DNA of 64,000 nt from Desulfobacterales bacterium (GTDB lineage Bacteria; Desulfobacterota; Desulfobacteria; Desulfobacterales; JAIPEE01): positions 1 through 64,000 of the forward strand of contig JAIPEE010000011.1 in assembly GCA_021737275.1 (NCBI GenBank). Direction: 5' to 3'. Below, piece after piece: positions 10,498 through 20,582 of the stretch. The translations under genes and the position numbers were made by a program. The notes beneath the pieces are model-generated. The model was not told where the DNA came from and ran no database searches. It saw only the letters and a program-made list of their open reading frames with translations. Numbering within the stretch: position 1 is the first letter of the stretch; every line of letters starts with the position of its first letter.

Positions 10498-11223
10498 ATG
10501 ACGACAGATAATGAAAAAAAACTTTCTTTTGGAAATTATCTGAAATCTGCAAGAGAAGAGAGAGGACTATCTCTTGAAGTTGTTTCCGGATATACGAAAA
10601 TATCACCCGCGATCCTGTTAAGCCTTGAAAATGAAGAGATCGACAAACTTCCGTCAGAAGTTTTTATAAAAGGGTTTTTAAGGATTTATTCTGAACTGTT
10701 GAAAGTTGATAACGTTCTTGTTACCCAACTGTATCTGTCAAGCCTGCATGCCTGGCATGAAGAGGCTCGGTTCAGGGCAATGGGTAATCGATCAGCCGGA
10801 CAGTTCTGGATTCTTGCTGCAGTGTCTGTTTCAGTTCTTCTGGTTTTTATTTTACTGACCGTTACATTTTTATCAAAAGAAATCGGGTTATCAAGAAAAA
10901 GCCCGGACGGAGAAAGTCAGGCGGTGACGGAAGGATCAATGCAGGAGCTTCATCACCTTGATATTTTTAATAACAAGGATAACAAAAAAGAATCATATCT
11001 GCTCGAAGTTATTGCATCAAAAAAGACAATGTTCAAGGTGATCATTGATGGGCGGAAGCCTGAAGAGTACAGAATGACCCGGGGCAAAAGAGTAACATTT
11101 GATGCTGAAAAAAAGATTAACCTGCTCATCAGTGATGCTGATGCTGTCAGACTTGTGCTGAATGGTAAAATTATCCCTGTGGAGGGGAGACAGGGGCAGT
11201 ATGTAAATGTTGTACTACCATGA
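10498..11223 (+). CDS. RodZ-like HTH/transmembrane protein
   Basis: FGNYLKSAREERGLSLEVVSGYTKISPAILLSLEN (HTH), single TM, C-terminal DUF4115-like domain. Confidence 0.8.
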   Translation: MTTDNEKKLSFGNYLKSAREERGLSLEVVSGYTKISPAILLSLENEEIDKLPSEVFIKGFLRIYSELLKVDNVLVTQLYLSSLHAWHEEARFRAMGNRSAGQFWILAAVSVSVLLVFILLTVTFLSKEIGLSRKSPDGESQAVTEGSMQELHHLDIFNNKDNKKESYLLEVIASKKTMFKVIIDGRKPEEYRMTRGKRVTFDAEKKINLLISDADAVRLVLNGKIIPVEGRQGQYVNVVLP

Positions 11224-11314
11224 AGGAAATTTTAAGATAACGAGTTTGAGCTACTCCTCAAAGCCTTGAATGGTGTTTCAAACGGATTATTGTAAAAATT
11301 GAGTGATGTTCATT

Positions 11315-12667
11315 ATGCAGAGTGATAGAAACAAAATATTGATTGAGAGCATCAAAAGGTTGCTGCGACGTGATGCTGCTCATAATCTTCGTAAAATTCT
11401 GGATAAGACCCATGCGGCAGACCTGACCCTGGTTTTCCGGGCCGTTTCCCAATCAAACCGGAAGCAACTGCTGGATCTCCTTGATGATCCGGAAAAAATA
11501 GGTGCCATATTCAGTGGTCTGGATGAAGATACGGTTCTGGATCTCATGGAGCATATAGCAGAGGATGACCTTGTTGCTATTCTTGAAGAGATGCCTTCAG
11601 ATGATGCCGCCGATCTTATCAGCCAGTTGTCCGAAGAAAAATCAGACCTGATTCTTGAAAAAATGAAACAGGAAGACTCTGATGAAGTTGAAGACCTCCT
11701 GCATTATGATGAAGATACGGCGGGTGGTATCATGGTCCCCGAATTTATTGCCGTATCTGAAGATTCAACTGCAAAACAGGCCATAGAATCACTTCAGAAA
11801 GAGCATCTGGATGTTGAGATGCCCTTTTATCTTTATGTTGTAGATGATTATGGCAAGCTGGTGGGTGTCAGTTCTCTCCGGCAGCTTGTAGTTGTACATC
11901 CCAACAAACAGCTCAAAGATTTTATGACCACGGAGGTTGTATCTGTTCGAACGGATATGGACCAGGAAGAGGTTGCCAAAGTCGTTGCCCGTTATGACAT
12001 TCTTGCTGTGCCGGTTGTTGATGAAACCAACAAACTGATGGGTATTGTTACGGTTGATGATGTTATCGATATTTTCAGAATGGAGGCCACAGAAGATATT
12101 CTGAAAATGGCAGGTGCCGGTGAGGAGTTTGTTGAGACAAAATCCATTATGAAAAGCACCAGAATCAGGTTGCCATGGCTTTTTGCCAGCTGTGTAGGTG
12201 GCCTTATGGCGTTTCTGATTATCGGACAGTTTGAACAATCTCTGGCTCAGCTGGCATATCTTGCTGCATTTATTCCGGTTATCATGGGTATGGGGGGTAA
12301 TATCGGCACCCAGTCATCAACGATTGTTGTTCGCGGCCTTGCCACCGGCCGGATTGCCATTACTGACATGTGGGCCGTTGTTTTAAAGGAGCTTTCCATA
12401 GGTGCAATACTCGGCATTGTTTACGGCGTTTTGATCGGTTTTTTCGCACACGTGAGCTATGGTATGGGGGCGCTGGCATTTTCTGTCTCTCTTTCAGTCC
12501 TTTGTTCAATGTCTGTTGCCGCACTTGTGGGGTCTCTGGTACCCATGTTTTTTGCAAGAGTCAATATTGATCCAGCCGTTGCAACAGGCCCGTTTGTGAC
12601 AACAGCTATCGATATTATCAGCGTCTATTTCTATTTTAAAATTGCAACAACCCTTCTGGGTATCTGA
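11315..12667 (+). CDS. mgtE: magnesium transporter MgtE
   Basis: MgtE N domain (MEHIAEDDLVAILEEMPSDDAADLI), CBS pair, TM domain with PVIMGMGGNIGTQSSTIVVRGLATG. Confidence 0.95.
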   Translation: MQSDRNKILIESIKRLLRRDAAHNLRKILDKTHAADLTLVFRAVSQSNRKQLLDLLDDPEKIGAIFSGLDEDTVLDLMEHIAEDDLVAILEEMPSDDAADLISQLSEEKSDLILEKMKQEDSDEVEDLLHYDEDTAGGIMVPEFIAVSEDSTAKQAIESLQKEHLDVEMPFYLYVVDDYGKLVGVSSLRQLVVVHPNKQLKDFMTTEVVSVRTDMDQEEVAKVVARYDILAVPVVDETNKLMGIVTVDDVIDIFRMEATEDILKMAGAGEEFVETKSIMKSTRIRLPWLFASCVGGLMAFLIIGQFEQSLAQLAYLAAFIPVIMGMGGNIGTQSSTIVVRGLATGRIAITDMWAVVLKELSIGAILGIVYGVLIGFFAHVSYGMGALAFSVSLSVLCSMSVAALVGSLVPMFFARVNIDPAVATGPFVTTAIDIISVYFYFKIATTLLGI

Positions 12668-12672
12668 CGGGC

Positions 12673-13440
12673 ATGTCCAGTTTTTCCACACCGGCCATTT
12701 TGCTCAGGCGCGTTGATTACGGCGACTATGACCTGATCATTACATTCTTTACCCGTGATTACGGGAAATTGTCCACCATTGCAAAGTCGGCTAAAAAGAG
12801 TGTTAAGCGGTTTGCCGGAACATTAGAGCTGTTTTCTGAAGTGGATATTGTCTGTACACCCCGGAAAAAAGGAAAAGGTTTGCCGGTTTTACAGGAAGCC
12901 TCTTTCCGTCAGCCCTTTACAGGTATTCGGGAAGATATTTTAAAAACAGCATATGCCAGCTACTGGGCGGAACTGATGGCTGAATGGCTTGAGTCGGATC
13001 AGAAACAGACACGGCTTTTCGAGCTGCTTTCCCATGTATATACAGAACTGGATTTAAATGAAATTCCACCTGAAGTTTTAAGTATGTTGTTTCAAATGCA
13101 GTTTCTGCTCATATCAGGGCACAGACCAAACCTGTCTCAATGCGGAAAGTGCTTGAAAAAAACTACAATAATAGAAGAGGACAGAATTTGTTTTGACCTC
13201 AGACAGGGCGGCCTGATATGTGGTTCCTGCCAGGCGAAAGGCGTTACTTCAGGGCAGCATCTTTCCAGGGGAACGATAAAGCAGCTTTTGTGGATGGAGA
13301 GCGGAGATTTAAAAAAGGCCGGGAGAATACGGCTGTCGCAGCAATCCATTAAGGAGGGACAGGCCTTTCTTGAGGCGTTTGTGCCTTTCCATTTGGGGAA
13401 GCAGCCCAAGAGTTTGGGGTTTTTAAAGCAGATTAGATGA
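12673..13440 (+). CDS. recO: DNA repair protein RecO
   Basis: TPAILLRRVDYGDYDLIITFFTRDYGKLSTIAKSAKKS...GTLELFSEVDI; Cys pairs CGKCLKK and CGSCQAKG. Confidence 0.93.
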   Translation: MSSFSTPAILLRRVDYGDYDLIITFFTRDYGKLSTIAKSAKKSVKRFAGTLELFSEVDIVCTPRKKGKGLPVLQEASFRQPFTGIREDILKTAYASYWAELMAEWLESDQKQTRLFELLSHVYTELDLNEIPPEVLSMLFQMQFLLISGHRPNLSQCGKCLKKTTIIEEDRICFDLRQGGLICGSCQAKGVTSGQHLSRGTIKQLLWMESGDLKKAGRIRLSQQSIKEGQAFLEAFVPFHLGKQPKSLGFLKQIR

Positions 13441-13499
13441 TGGCGTCACAATGTTTTTGCAATACCTTCAGGATTAAATGTTTTATGTGATTATCAATT

Positions 13500-14561
13500 A
13501 TGAATATGGGTAAGATTAGGAAAATAATTGAAAAAAACAACTTTGAAGCATCAGCTCCCTGTAGAATAGATATGGGTGGGACGCTTGACATCAGCACCTT
13601 TTATTTGCCGTTGCGGCACCTTTCACCATACACTATTAACATGGCGGTTAATTTGAGAACACAGGTCAAGGTGAAGCCATATGATGCGGAAAAAATCAAA
13701 ATCTCATCCAGGGGTTTCAGAAGCGCAGTTTTCCATCATGAGAAAGTTCCATTTAATCACCCCCTTGGCTTTATGTTTGCCATTGCCGCGTATTTTGGTG
13801 TAAAGGGCATACACATTGACATTGATTCCGCCTCTCCGCCGAAAAGTGCATTGGGCGGTTCTTCCGTTGCGGCTGTTGCATTAATTGCATTGTTATCCGG
13901 CGTATTTGAAAAAACAGGTGAAAAACCGTTAACAAAACCCGAGATTGCCCAACTGGCATGGCGGCTTGAATGCGCTGTAACCGGCTCTAATTGCGGCATA
14001 CAGGACCAGTTGGCGGCTGTTTATGGGGGTATCAATTCATGGTACTGGAACGGTGATAAAAATACCGTGTACAGCAGAAAAGCCATAGCGGTGAAAAAAG
14101 ATTATAAACGCCTTGAACCACACTTTCTTCTGGCGTACTGCGGTGTGCCACATGAATCTCTGAGTGTAAACGGAACATGGATCAGGCAGTTTCTTGATGG
14201 CAAATACCGAAAGGCGTGGGCAGAGATTATTGAATGTACCAAACGGTACGCCGGAGCAATTACCAGTGGTGATTATAAGCTTGCCGTTGAAGCCGTTAAC
14301 CGGGAAGTCACAATCCGGCGCCGTATGACGCCGGATGTTCTTGACAGTATAGGAAAAAAACTTGTTGATGCTGCAAAGAGAAAAAAATGTGGCGCGAGAT
14401 TTACCGGTGCCGGTGCCGGTGGCTGTCTCTGGGCCATTGGTGAAAAGGAAGACATCATCGGGTTAAAGGAATCCTGGGAAAGGATTCTAACAAAAAGAAA
14501 AGATGCCCGCCTTCTAGACGTCAAATTTGATGGAAATGGCGCAATGGTTTCAGGTTTTTAA
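13500..14561 (+). CDS. GHMP family sugar kinase
   Basis: APCRIDMGGTLD, PPKSALGGSSVAAVALIA (GHMP motif), CGARFTGAGAGGCLWAIG. Confidence 0.85.
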   Translation: MNMGKIRKIIEKNNFEASAPCRIDMGGTLDISTFYLPLRHLSPYTINMAVNLRTQVKVKPYDAEKIKISSRGFRSAVFHHEKVPFNHPLGFMFAIAAYFGVKGIHIDIDSASPPKSALGGSSVAAVALIALLSGVFEKTGEKPLTKPEIAQLAWRLECAVTGSNCGIQDQLAAVYGGINSWYWNGDKNTVYSRKAIAVKKDYKRLEPHFLLAYCGVPHESLSVNGTWIRQFLDGKYRKAWAEIIECTKRYAGAITSGDYKLAVEAVNREVTIRRRMTPDVLDSIGKKLVDAAKRKKCGARFTGAGAGGCLWAIGEKEDIIGLKESWERILTKRKDARLLDVKFDGNGAMVSGF

Positions 14562-14594
14562 GACGTGGTTACAAGATAATAAAAGGAAAGCAAC

Positions 14595-15464
14595 ATGAAT
14601 TTTCAGGATGTAATTTTAAATTTACAAAAGTTTTGGGCAAAAAAAGGGTGTGTTCTTGTACAGCCTTATGATACGGAGGTAGGCGCAGGAACTTTCCACA
14701 GCGCTACACTTCTCAAAGCGATTGGACCGGAGCCGTGGCGTTCGGCATATGTGCAGCCATCCAGAAGACCAACTGACGGCAGGTATGGTGAAAACCCCAA
14801 CCGCCTGCAGCATTATTATCAGTTTCAGGTATTGTTGAAACCATCTCCCGTGGATGTACAGCAGCTTTACCTGCAAAGCCTCAAGGTGCTGGGCATTGAC
14901 CCGCTTGAACATGATATCCGTTTTGTTGAAGATGACTGGGAATCACCAACCCTGGGTGCTTCGGGGCTGGGATGGGAAGTGTGGCTGGATGGTATGGAGA
15001 TCACACAGTTTACCTATTTTCAACATGCCGGCAGCATAGAACTTCATCCTATCCCCATTGAGATTACATATGGTCTGGAGCGGATTACCATGTATCTCCA
15101 GGGTGTTGATAATGTCTATGATCTTAAATGGACAGATACCATAAATTACGGTGATGTTCACCATCAGCAGGAAGTGGAACAGTCCACGTATAATTTTGAA
15201 CTGGCTGATGTTGAAATGCTGCTGGACCTTTTTAATAAATATGAAGCGGAATCCAAAAGAATTATCAAGGCGTCCCGTGTGCTTCCGGCTTATGAATATT
15301 GCCTAAAATGTTCCCATACATTCAATCTGCTGGATGCGCGTGGTGCCATCAGTGTTACAGAAAGAACAGGGTATATCGGAAGGATCAGAAATCTTGCCAG
15401 AGCATGTGCGGAAGGATATCTGGCCCAAAGAGAGGAAATGGGGTTTCCGCTCCTGAAAAAATAA
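14595..15464 (+). CDS. glyQ: glycyl-tRNA synthetase alpha subunit
   Basis: [46 protein letters not shown]... Confidence 0.98.
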   Translation: MNFQDVILNLQKFWAKKGCVLVQPYDTEVGAGTFHSATLLKAIGPEPWRSAYVQPSRRPTDGRYGENPNRLQHYYQFQVLLKPSPVDVQQLYLQSLKVLGIDPLEHDIRFVEDDWESPTLGASGLGWEVWLDGMEITQFTYFQHAGSIELHPIPIEITYGLERITMYLQGVDNVYDLKWTDTINYGDVHHQQEVEQSTYNFELADVEMLLDLFNKYEAESKRIIKASRVLPAYEYCLKCSHTFNLLDARGAISVTERTGYIGRIRNLARACAEGYLAQREEMGFPLLKK

Positions 15465-15536
15465 ATCGTATATTTTATGTGATCAATATATTTAAACAAA
15501 TTATATATATTTTCCAGATATATTTGAGGGAAATCA

Positions 15537-17612
15537 ATGAACAAGCTGCTGATAGAAATTGGAACTGAAGAGATACCGGCCGGATATATAGTTCCGGCAC
15601 TGAATGCTTTTGCCGAAAAATTGCTCAAGGCAATGGATGTTGCCCGCATTGACCATGGTGAAGCAAAAACATATGGGACACCCAGACGGCTTTCTGTTAT
15701 TGTTGAAAATGTGGCTGATAAGCAAAAGTCTGTATCGACGGAACTGATGGGTCCCCCGGAAAGAGTCGGGTTTGATGAAAATGGAAAACCGACTGTTCCT
15801 GCACAAAAATTTGCAGAAAAAGCCGGCGTGCCGTTAAGTAAAATAGTTATCCAGGAAACCCCGAAAGGGCGTTATCTTTGTGCAAAGAAAACCGAACGAG
15901 GTATTTCAACAGGCAATGTATTAAAGGAACTCATTCCCGGCATTATCCTTTCTCTTCCTTTTCCCAAGAGCATGAAATGGTCCGATCTGCAATTGAACTT
16001 TGCCAGACCAATTCACTCCATTCTGGCTCTTTTGGGGAAAAAGGTGATCTCCTTTTCTATGGAAAGTATCAAGAGCGGCCGTTTTACCCGTGGACACAGT
16101 TTTGCCTGTCCCGGAAAGATCAAGATCAATTCACCGGATGAGTATGTTGAAAAGCTGAGTAATGCCAAAGTTATCATTGATATAGCTGAGAGAAGGAAAA
16201 TAGTTGAAGAGAAAATAAATGATGCGGCGTTCGCTGCCGGTGGAAAAGTGTTGCCGGATGAAGAGCTTATCGATATCGTAACCAACCTTGTTGAACTGCC
16301 GGTTCCGGTTGCCGGAAAATTTGAGGAAAAGTTTCTTGAATTACCTGATGAAATTCTGATTACTTCAATGCGCGAGCATCAGAAATATTTTGCTGTTGTC
16401 GATGACAAAGGTAACCTGATGCCATGTTTTGTTGCCGTTAACAATACACCTGTGAGAGATCTGGAGCTGGTGGCTAACGGCCATGCCCGTGTCCTTCGGG
16501 CAAGACTTGAAGATGCTATGTTCTTTTTTAAAACTGACAAGAAGGCTACCCTTGATGAGTGGATGGAAAAACTCAAAAAAGTACTTTTTCAGGCAAAACT
16601 CGGCTCAGTATATGAAAAGGCTCTTCGTATTCAAGCGCTTTCGGAGTGGCTTTCAGAGAACACCGGTCTTGATGCTGAAGCAAAGAAACAGGTAAGTCGT
16701 GCCGCATATTTATGTAAAGCTGACCTGGTAAGTCAGACAGTTGGCGAGTTTCCAAAGCTGCAGGGTGTTATGGGTAATGTTTATGCCACCATCGCCAATG
16801 AGAATAAGACGGTTGGTACAGCCATTGAAGAGCACTATCGCCCGACATATTCAGGCGGTATTTTACCTGAAACAATGGCCGGCGCGATTGTCAGTATTGC
16901 CGATAAAATGGATTCTATCTGCGGTTGTTTCAGTGCGGGACTGATCCCGACCGGTGCCGCAGATCCATATGCGCTAAGAAGACAGTCCATCGGTATCGTT
17001 CAGATTATAAACGATAAAGGCATGGCTTTCTCATTTAATGAACTGATCAGCAAGAGTACTGGAAAATTTTGTAAAAATGAAATGGACATTCAGGAAATAT
17101 CGGAAAAAGTATATGATTTTATAAAAAGCCGTATTAATTTTATCCTCTCAGAAGAGGGTTTTTCAAAAGATGTAATTGCTGCGGTTACTGATATTTCCAT
17201 AGATCATATACCCAATATCCGGCACCGGGTAAAGGCGCTTGAGTCACTTAAAACAATGCCTGATTTTGAACCGTTGGCAATTGCTTTCAAGCGTGTCGTA
17301 AATATTATTAAAAAAGCTAACCCTGATGAAGGCAAAACAGTTGAAGCGTCACTGTTTGTAGAAAAATGTGAATCAGTACTTTTTGAAGCGTTTAATAATG
17401 TTGAACAGAGGGTGATTGGAAATCTTGAAGAAGCCAATTTTGATCAGGCTTTAAAGGATATTGCATCACTCAGGCCACCGGTCGATGAATTTTTTGATGG
17501 CGTAATGGTTATGGCAGAAGATGGAAAACTTCGTAATAACCGACTTGGCCTTTTAAGAAAGATTGCAAATCTGTTTGCCGGATTTGCCGATTTTTCAAAG
17601 ATTTCAACCTAA
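15537..17612 (+). CDS. glyS: glycyl-tRNA synthetase beta subunit
   Basis: LLIEIGTEEIPAGYIVPAL..., MREHQKYFAVVDDKGNLMPCFVAVNNT, follows glyQ. Confidence 0.97.
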   Translation: MNKLLIEIGTEEIPAGYIVPALNAFAEKLLKAMDVARIDHGEAKTYGTPRRLSVIVENVADKQKSVSTELMGPPERVGFDENGKPTVPAQKFAEKAGVPLSKIVIQETPKGRYLCAKKTERGISTGNVLKELIPGIILSLPFPKSMKWSDLQLNFARPIHSILALLGKKVISFSMESIKSGRFTRGHSFACPGKIKINSPDEYVEKLSNAKVIIDIAERRKIVEEKINDAAFAAGGKVLPDEELIDIVTNLVELPVPVAGKFEEKFLELPDEILITSMREHQKYFAVVDDKGNLMPCFVAVNNTPVRDLELVANGHARVLRARLEDAMFFFKTDKKATLDEWMEKLKKVLFQAKLGSVYEKALRIQALSEWLSENTGLDAEAKKQVSRAAYLCKADLVSQTVGEFPKLQGVMGNVYATIANENKTVGTAIEEHYRPTYSGGILPETMAGAIVSIADKMDSICGCFSAGLIPTGAADPYALRRQSIGIVQIINDKGMAFSFNELISKSTGKFCKNEMDIQEISEKVYDFIKSRINFILSEEGFSKDVIAAVTDISIDHIPNIRHRVKALESLKTMPDFEPLAIAFKRVVNIIKKANPDEGKTVEASLFVEKCESVLFEAFNNVEQRVIGNLEEANFDQALKDIASLRPPVDEFFDGVMVMAEDGKLRNNRLGLLRKIANLFAGFADFSKIST

Positions 17613-17685
17613 ATAAATTGTACAATATATAATAAATTTAATATCATTATAATAATGATACCTTTTAAAGGGAGGGATTTAGATT

Positions 17686-17937
17686 ATGCCTTATGATGCC
17701 AGCATGGACAAAGTTTTGAAAGAGTGGAAAAGTGAAGAAACCGGACTTATTATTTCAATCAACCAGTATGGTACCGGTGAACCCAAGGTTCAGATTGGTC
17801 CGAGAATGTTTAAGAAAAAAGATGGCGGGGAATCTCAGCGCAAAGCCGGCCGATTGACGATTGAGGATCTGATGTGGTTTTATGATATTATTGATGAAGT
17901 GAAAGATGAATTGGCGGGTCTAACAGGACCGGCATAA
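17686..17937 (+). CDS. small conserved-looking hypothetical protein
   Basis: 83-aa ORF preceded by an AGGGAGGG ribosome-binding site. Confidence 0.6.
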   Translation: MPYDASMDKVLKEWKSEETGLIISINQYGTGEPKVQIGPRMFKKKDGGESQRKAGRLTIEDLMWFYDIIDEVKDELAGLTGPA

Positions 17938-18011
17938 ATAGAATTTCAACACTATCCGGTTATTAGCTTTGTAAGTCGGACGTTTGTGAAACCAAAATAG
18001 TATAAAAAGCC

Positions 18012-18049
18012 ATCCCGGCCAAGGGCGCGAAGCAACCATAAGCCGGGAT
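18012..18049. repeat. short inverted repeat (ATCCCGGC...GCCGGGAT)
   Basis: Perfect 8-bp arms at 18012-18019 and 18042-18049. Confidence 0.6.
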
Positions 18050-18103
18050 CCATGTTCTTTTAAGTTACGAACTTATAGATCAGGTACCGGATCTATTAAA
18101 CCC

Positions 18104-18292
18104 TTCATTTTCTTTGCACAGCCAAAGAAAACGAAGCAAAAGAAAGGCCGCCCCTCAACAACTTTGGCCTTCGGCTTCCTTCGCTTTTGCTATGGCCTGC
18201 GGCGGCTCCAGGAACTCGCTATCGCTCAAACAGCCTGGATCCTTTTTCCGCAGTCAACAGCAACGCTCAGCTGCGTTGAAAGGGGAAAACAT
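18104..18292. repeat. GC-rich intergenic REP-like element
   Basis: TTTTCTTTG-CACAGC-CAAAGAAAA hairpin (18108-18131), then acgaagcaaaagaaaggccgcccc and further inverted segments (ctccagg...cctggat); higher GC than neighbours and no convincing protein. Confidence 0.6.
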
Positions 18293-18337
18293 AAAAGGAT
18301 GAAAATCAATTATTAGTAAAAACAATGATAATAGTCT

Positions 18338-20212
18338 ATGACCGAAATTGAACAACTCCTTCAGGATCTTGAAAAATATAACGATGCCTATCGTAAAGGC
18401 AAACCGCTGGTCTCCGACGACGAATATGATGACCTCGTTGAAAAGTTAAGATCGCTTGCCCCGGACCATCCTTATCTTCAGTATGTGGAACCGGAACAGT
18501 TTGACGGCAAACGTGAGATACGTCACCCTGTTGCAATGCTTTCCACAGAGAAAGCGTATACAAAAGAACAACTGGAAAGATTTGTTGCCCGTGTAAAAAA
18601 AGAGGCTGCTGAAATAGGCATTTATACGGTAACATTTCGTATTACACCCAAGCTGGATGGCCTTGCAGGCAGAGATGACGGTACGGTTCTGGCTTCTCGT
18701 GGGAATGGTGAAGTGGGATATGATATTACAAACGCTTTTACCAAGGGCATTGTCCCCTTTGGCGGGCGTGGTAAAGGTGTTGGCGAAATTGTTATCCGGA
18801 CCTCATATTTTGAAGAACACCTGTCGGCATATTTTGAACACCCACGGAATATGGTCGTTGGTATTGTTACATCTGATGTGGTAAATGAATTTGCTAAAAA
18901 AGCGCTTGAGGATCAAGTTGTTCAGTTTGTCCCGTATTCGGAATTGCAGAATCGTATTGTAACCGCAGATGAACTGGTGGACCGGATTGAGGAGATTACC
19001 AAAGAGCTGGCTTCCGATACGGATTTTCCCATGGATGGTATGGTTGCAGAAGTAGTTGAAGAAGATGTAAGGGAATATATGGCGGCCACGGCTCACCACT
19101 ACCGCTGGCAGATTGCCATTAAGTCCAAAGGTGAAACCGCTGTTACGGTTGTTGAAGACATTACCTGGCAGGTTGGGCGGACCGGCAGTATAACGCCGGT
19201 TATGAACGTTAAGCCCGTAACGCTTTCAGGCGCTACCATCAGAAATGTAACTGCTCATCATGCAGGTCTTATCCGTGACAGGCATATTGGTGCCGGTGCA
19301 GAAATAGAAATTATTCGAAGCGGTGAAGTCATTCCCAAACTTGAAAAAGTAATTACACCCTCGGATACATATCAACTGCCGGAAACATGCCCCTCCTGTG
19401 GAGAGGAATTGGACTGGGATAATGACTTTCTGAAATGCAGTAACTTTTTTTGCCGTGCAAAAACAGAACAGAAGATTTCACACTGGTTTAAAACCCTTGG
19501 GACAGCAGACTGGTTTGGTATAAAAACAATCCGGAAACTGGTTGATGCGAAGTTTGACAGTCTTGAAAAAATTTATGCCATGACTGAGAATGATTTTGTA
19601 GAGCTGGGTTTCGGGCCGGTTCAGTCAAAAAATCTTGCCGAAGCAATCGTTATCAGTAAAACAAAACAGGTTGAAGACTGGAGATTTCTGGCAGCATTCG
19701 GAATATCTGATCTTAGTAAAGGCGACAGCCGGAAGCTGCTTTCGTATTTCCACCTTGAAGAACTGTTGGATGTAAAAGAAGACCGGTTAGAAGCTATCCA
19801 TGGGTTTGGTGAACTGACAAGCCGGTCAATTGTAAATGGTATTGCCGCCATCAAAGATACCATGCGGCATATGCTGGCACTTGGGTTTAATCTTGAAAAA
19901 ACATCTCTTGCCGGCGAACGTGAAACACCAGATAGCCCTATATCCGGTAAATATATCGTATTTACCGGTAAAATGCTTCAGGGAAGCCGTGAAGAAATGC
20001 AGACCAGCGCACGAAAGCTTGGCGCAAAGGTTCAGACGGCTGTAAGCGCTAATACTGATTTTCTTGTCTGTGGCGAAAAAGTTGGTGCAACAAAGATCGC
20101 AAAAGCAGAAAAATCCGGTGCGGCAATTATTTCTGAAAAGGAATACCTAGAGTTGCTAAAATCCGGCAATAAAAAAGATCAGGTTCAAATTCAGCTTTTT
20201 CCCGATAGATAA
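18338..20212 (+). CDS. NAD+-dependent DNA ligase (divergent LigA-like)
   Basis: N-terminal Ia-like SDDEYDDLVEKLR, adenylation motif PKLDGLAGRD, DITWQVGRTGSITPVMNVKPV, Cys4 zinc finger CPSCGEELDWDNDFLKCSNFFC, HhH region, BRCT (GKYIVFTGKMLQGSREEMQ). Confidence 0.88.
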   Translation: MTEIEQLLQDLEKYNDAYRKGKPLVSDDEYDDLVEKLRSLAPDHPYLQYVEPEQFDGKREIRHPVAMLSTEKAYTKEQLERFVARVKKEAAEIGIYTVTFRITPKLDGLAGRDDGTVLASRGNGEVGYDITNAFTKGIVPFGGRGKGVGEIVIRTSYFEEHLSAYFEHPRNMVVGIVTSDVVNEFAKKALEDQVVQFVPYSELQNRIVTADELVDRIEEITKELASDTDFPMDGMVAEVVEEDVREYMAATAHHYRWQIAIKSKGETAVTVVEDITWQVGRTGSITPVMNVKPVTLSGATIRNVTAHHAGLIRDRHIGAGAEIEIIRSGEVIPKLEKVITPSDTYQLPETCPSCGEELDWDNDFLKCSNFFCRAKTEQKISHWFKTLGTADWFGIKTIRKLVDAKFDSLEKIYAMTENDFVELGFGPVQSKNLAEAIVISKTKQVEDWRFLAAFGISDLSKGDSRKLLSYFHLEELLDVKEDRLEAIHGFGELTSRSIVNGIAAIKDTMRHMLALGFNLEKTSLAGERETPDSPISGKYIVFTGKMLQGSREEMQTSARKLGAKVQTAVSANTDFLVCGEKVGATKIAKAEKSGAAIISEKEYLELLKSGNKKDQVQIQLFPDR

Positions 20213-20315
20213 TATAATTAATTAAGTTTGAACCGGATTAGCAGAAATAGTATAATTATCACCCAACTATATTTTATGTTAAAACACTTTTAATTTATAT
20301 TAAGGAACACTTTGG

Positions 20316-20582
20316 ATGACAGAACCGATAACCGCTGATCAGATTGAAGAAGCTCTTTTTGATTTTATTAAGTCAAAACTTGTTGCGCCTGGTGTTGATT
20401 TTGATAGTGATACAAAGCTTGCTGATATAGGGATAGACTCCATATCCCTTGTTGAATTGCTTTTATTCCTCGAAAGAAGTTTTAGTATTCGCATTCCGGA
20501 TTCCGACCTTACCCGTAAAAATCTTTTGACAATCAATACACTTGCCGTATGTGCGAGTCGCTATGAATCGGTTATCTTGTGA
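20316..20582 (+). CDS. acyl carrier protein
   Basis: LADIGIDSISLVELLLFLERSF (DS phosphopantetheine motif). Confidence 0.9.
   Translation: MTEPITADQIEEALFDFIKSKLVAPGVDFDSDTKLADIGIDSISLVELLLFLERSFSIRIPDSDLTRKNLLTINTLAVCASRYESVIL

Noticed and set aside
18114-18302. 62-aa ORF (MHSQRKRSKRKAAPQQLWPSASFAF...)
   Set aside because: Lies in the REP-like repeat and has repeat-derived low-complexity sequence.
20220-20315. Possible cobalamin riboswitch before the B12-radical SAM operon
   Set aside because: The leader is short and AT-rich; no B12-box-like sequence was recognised.
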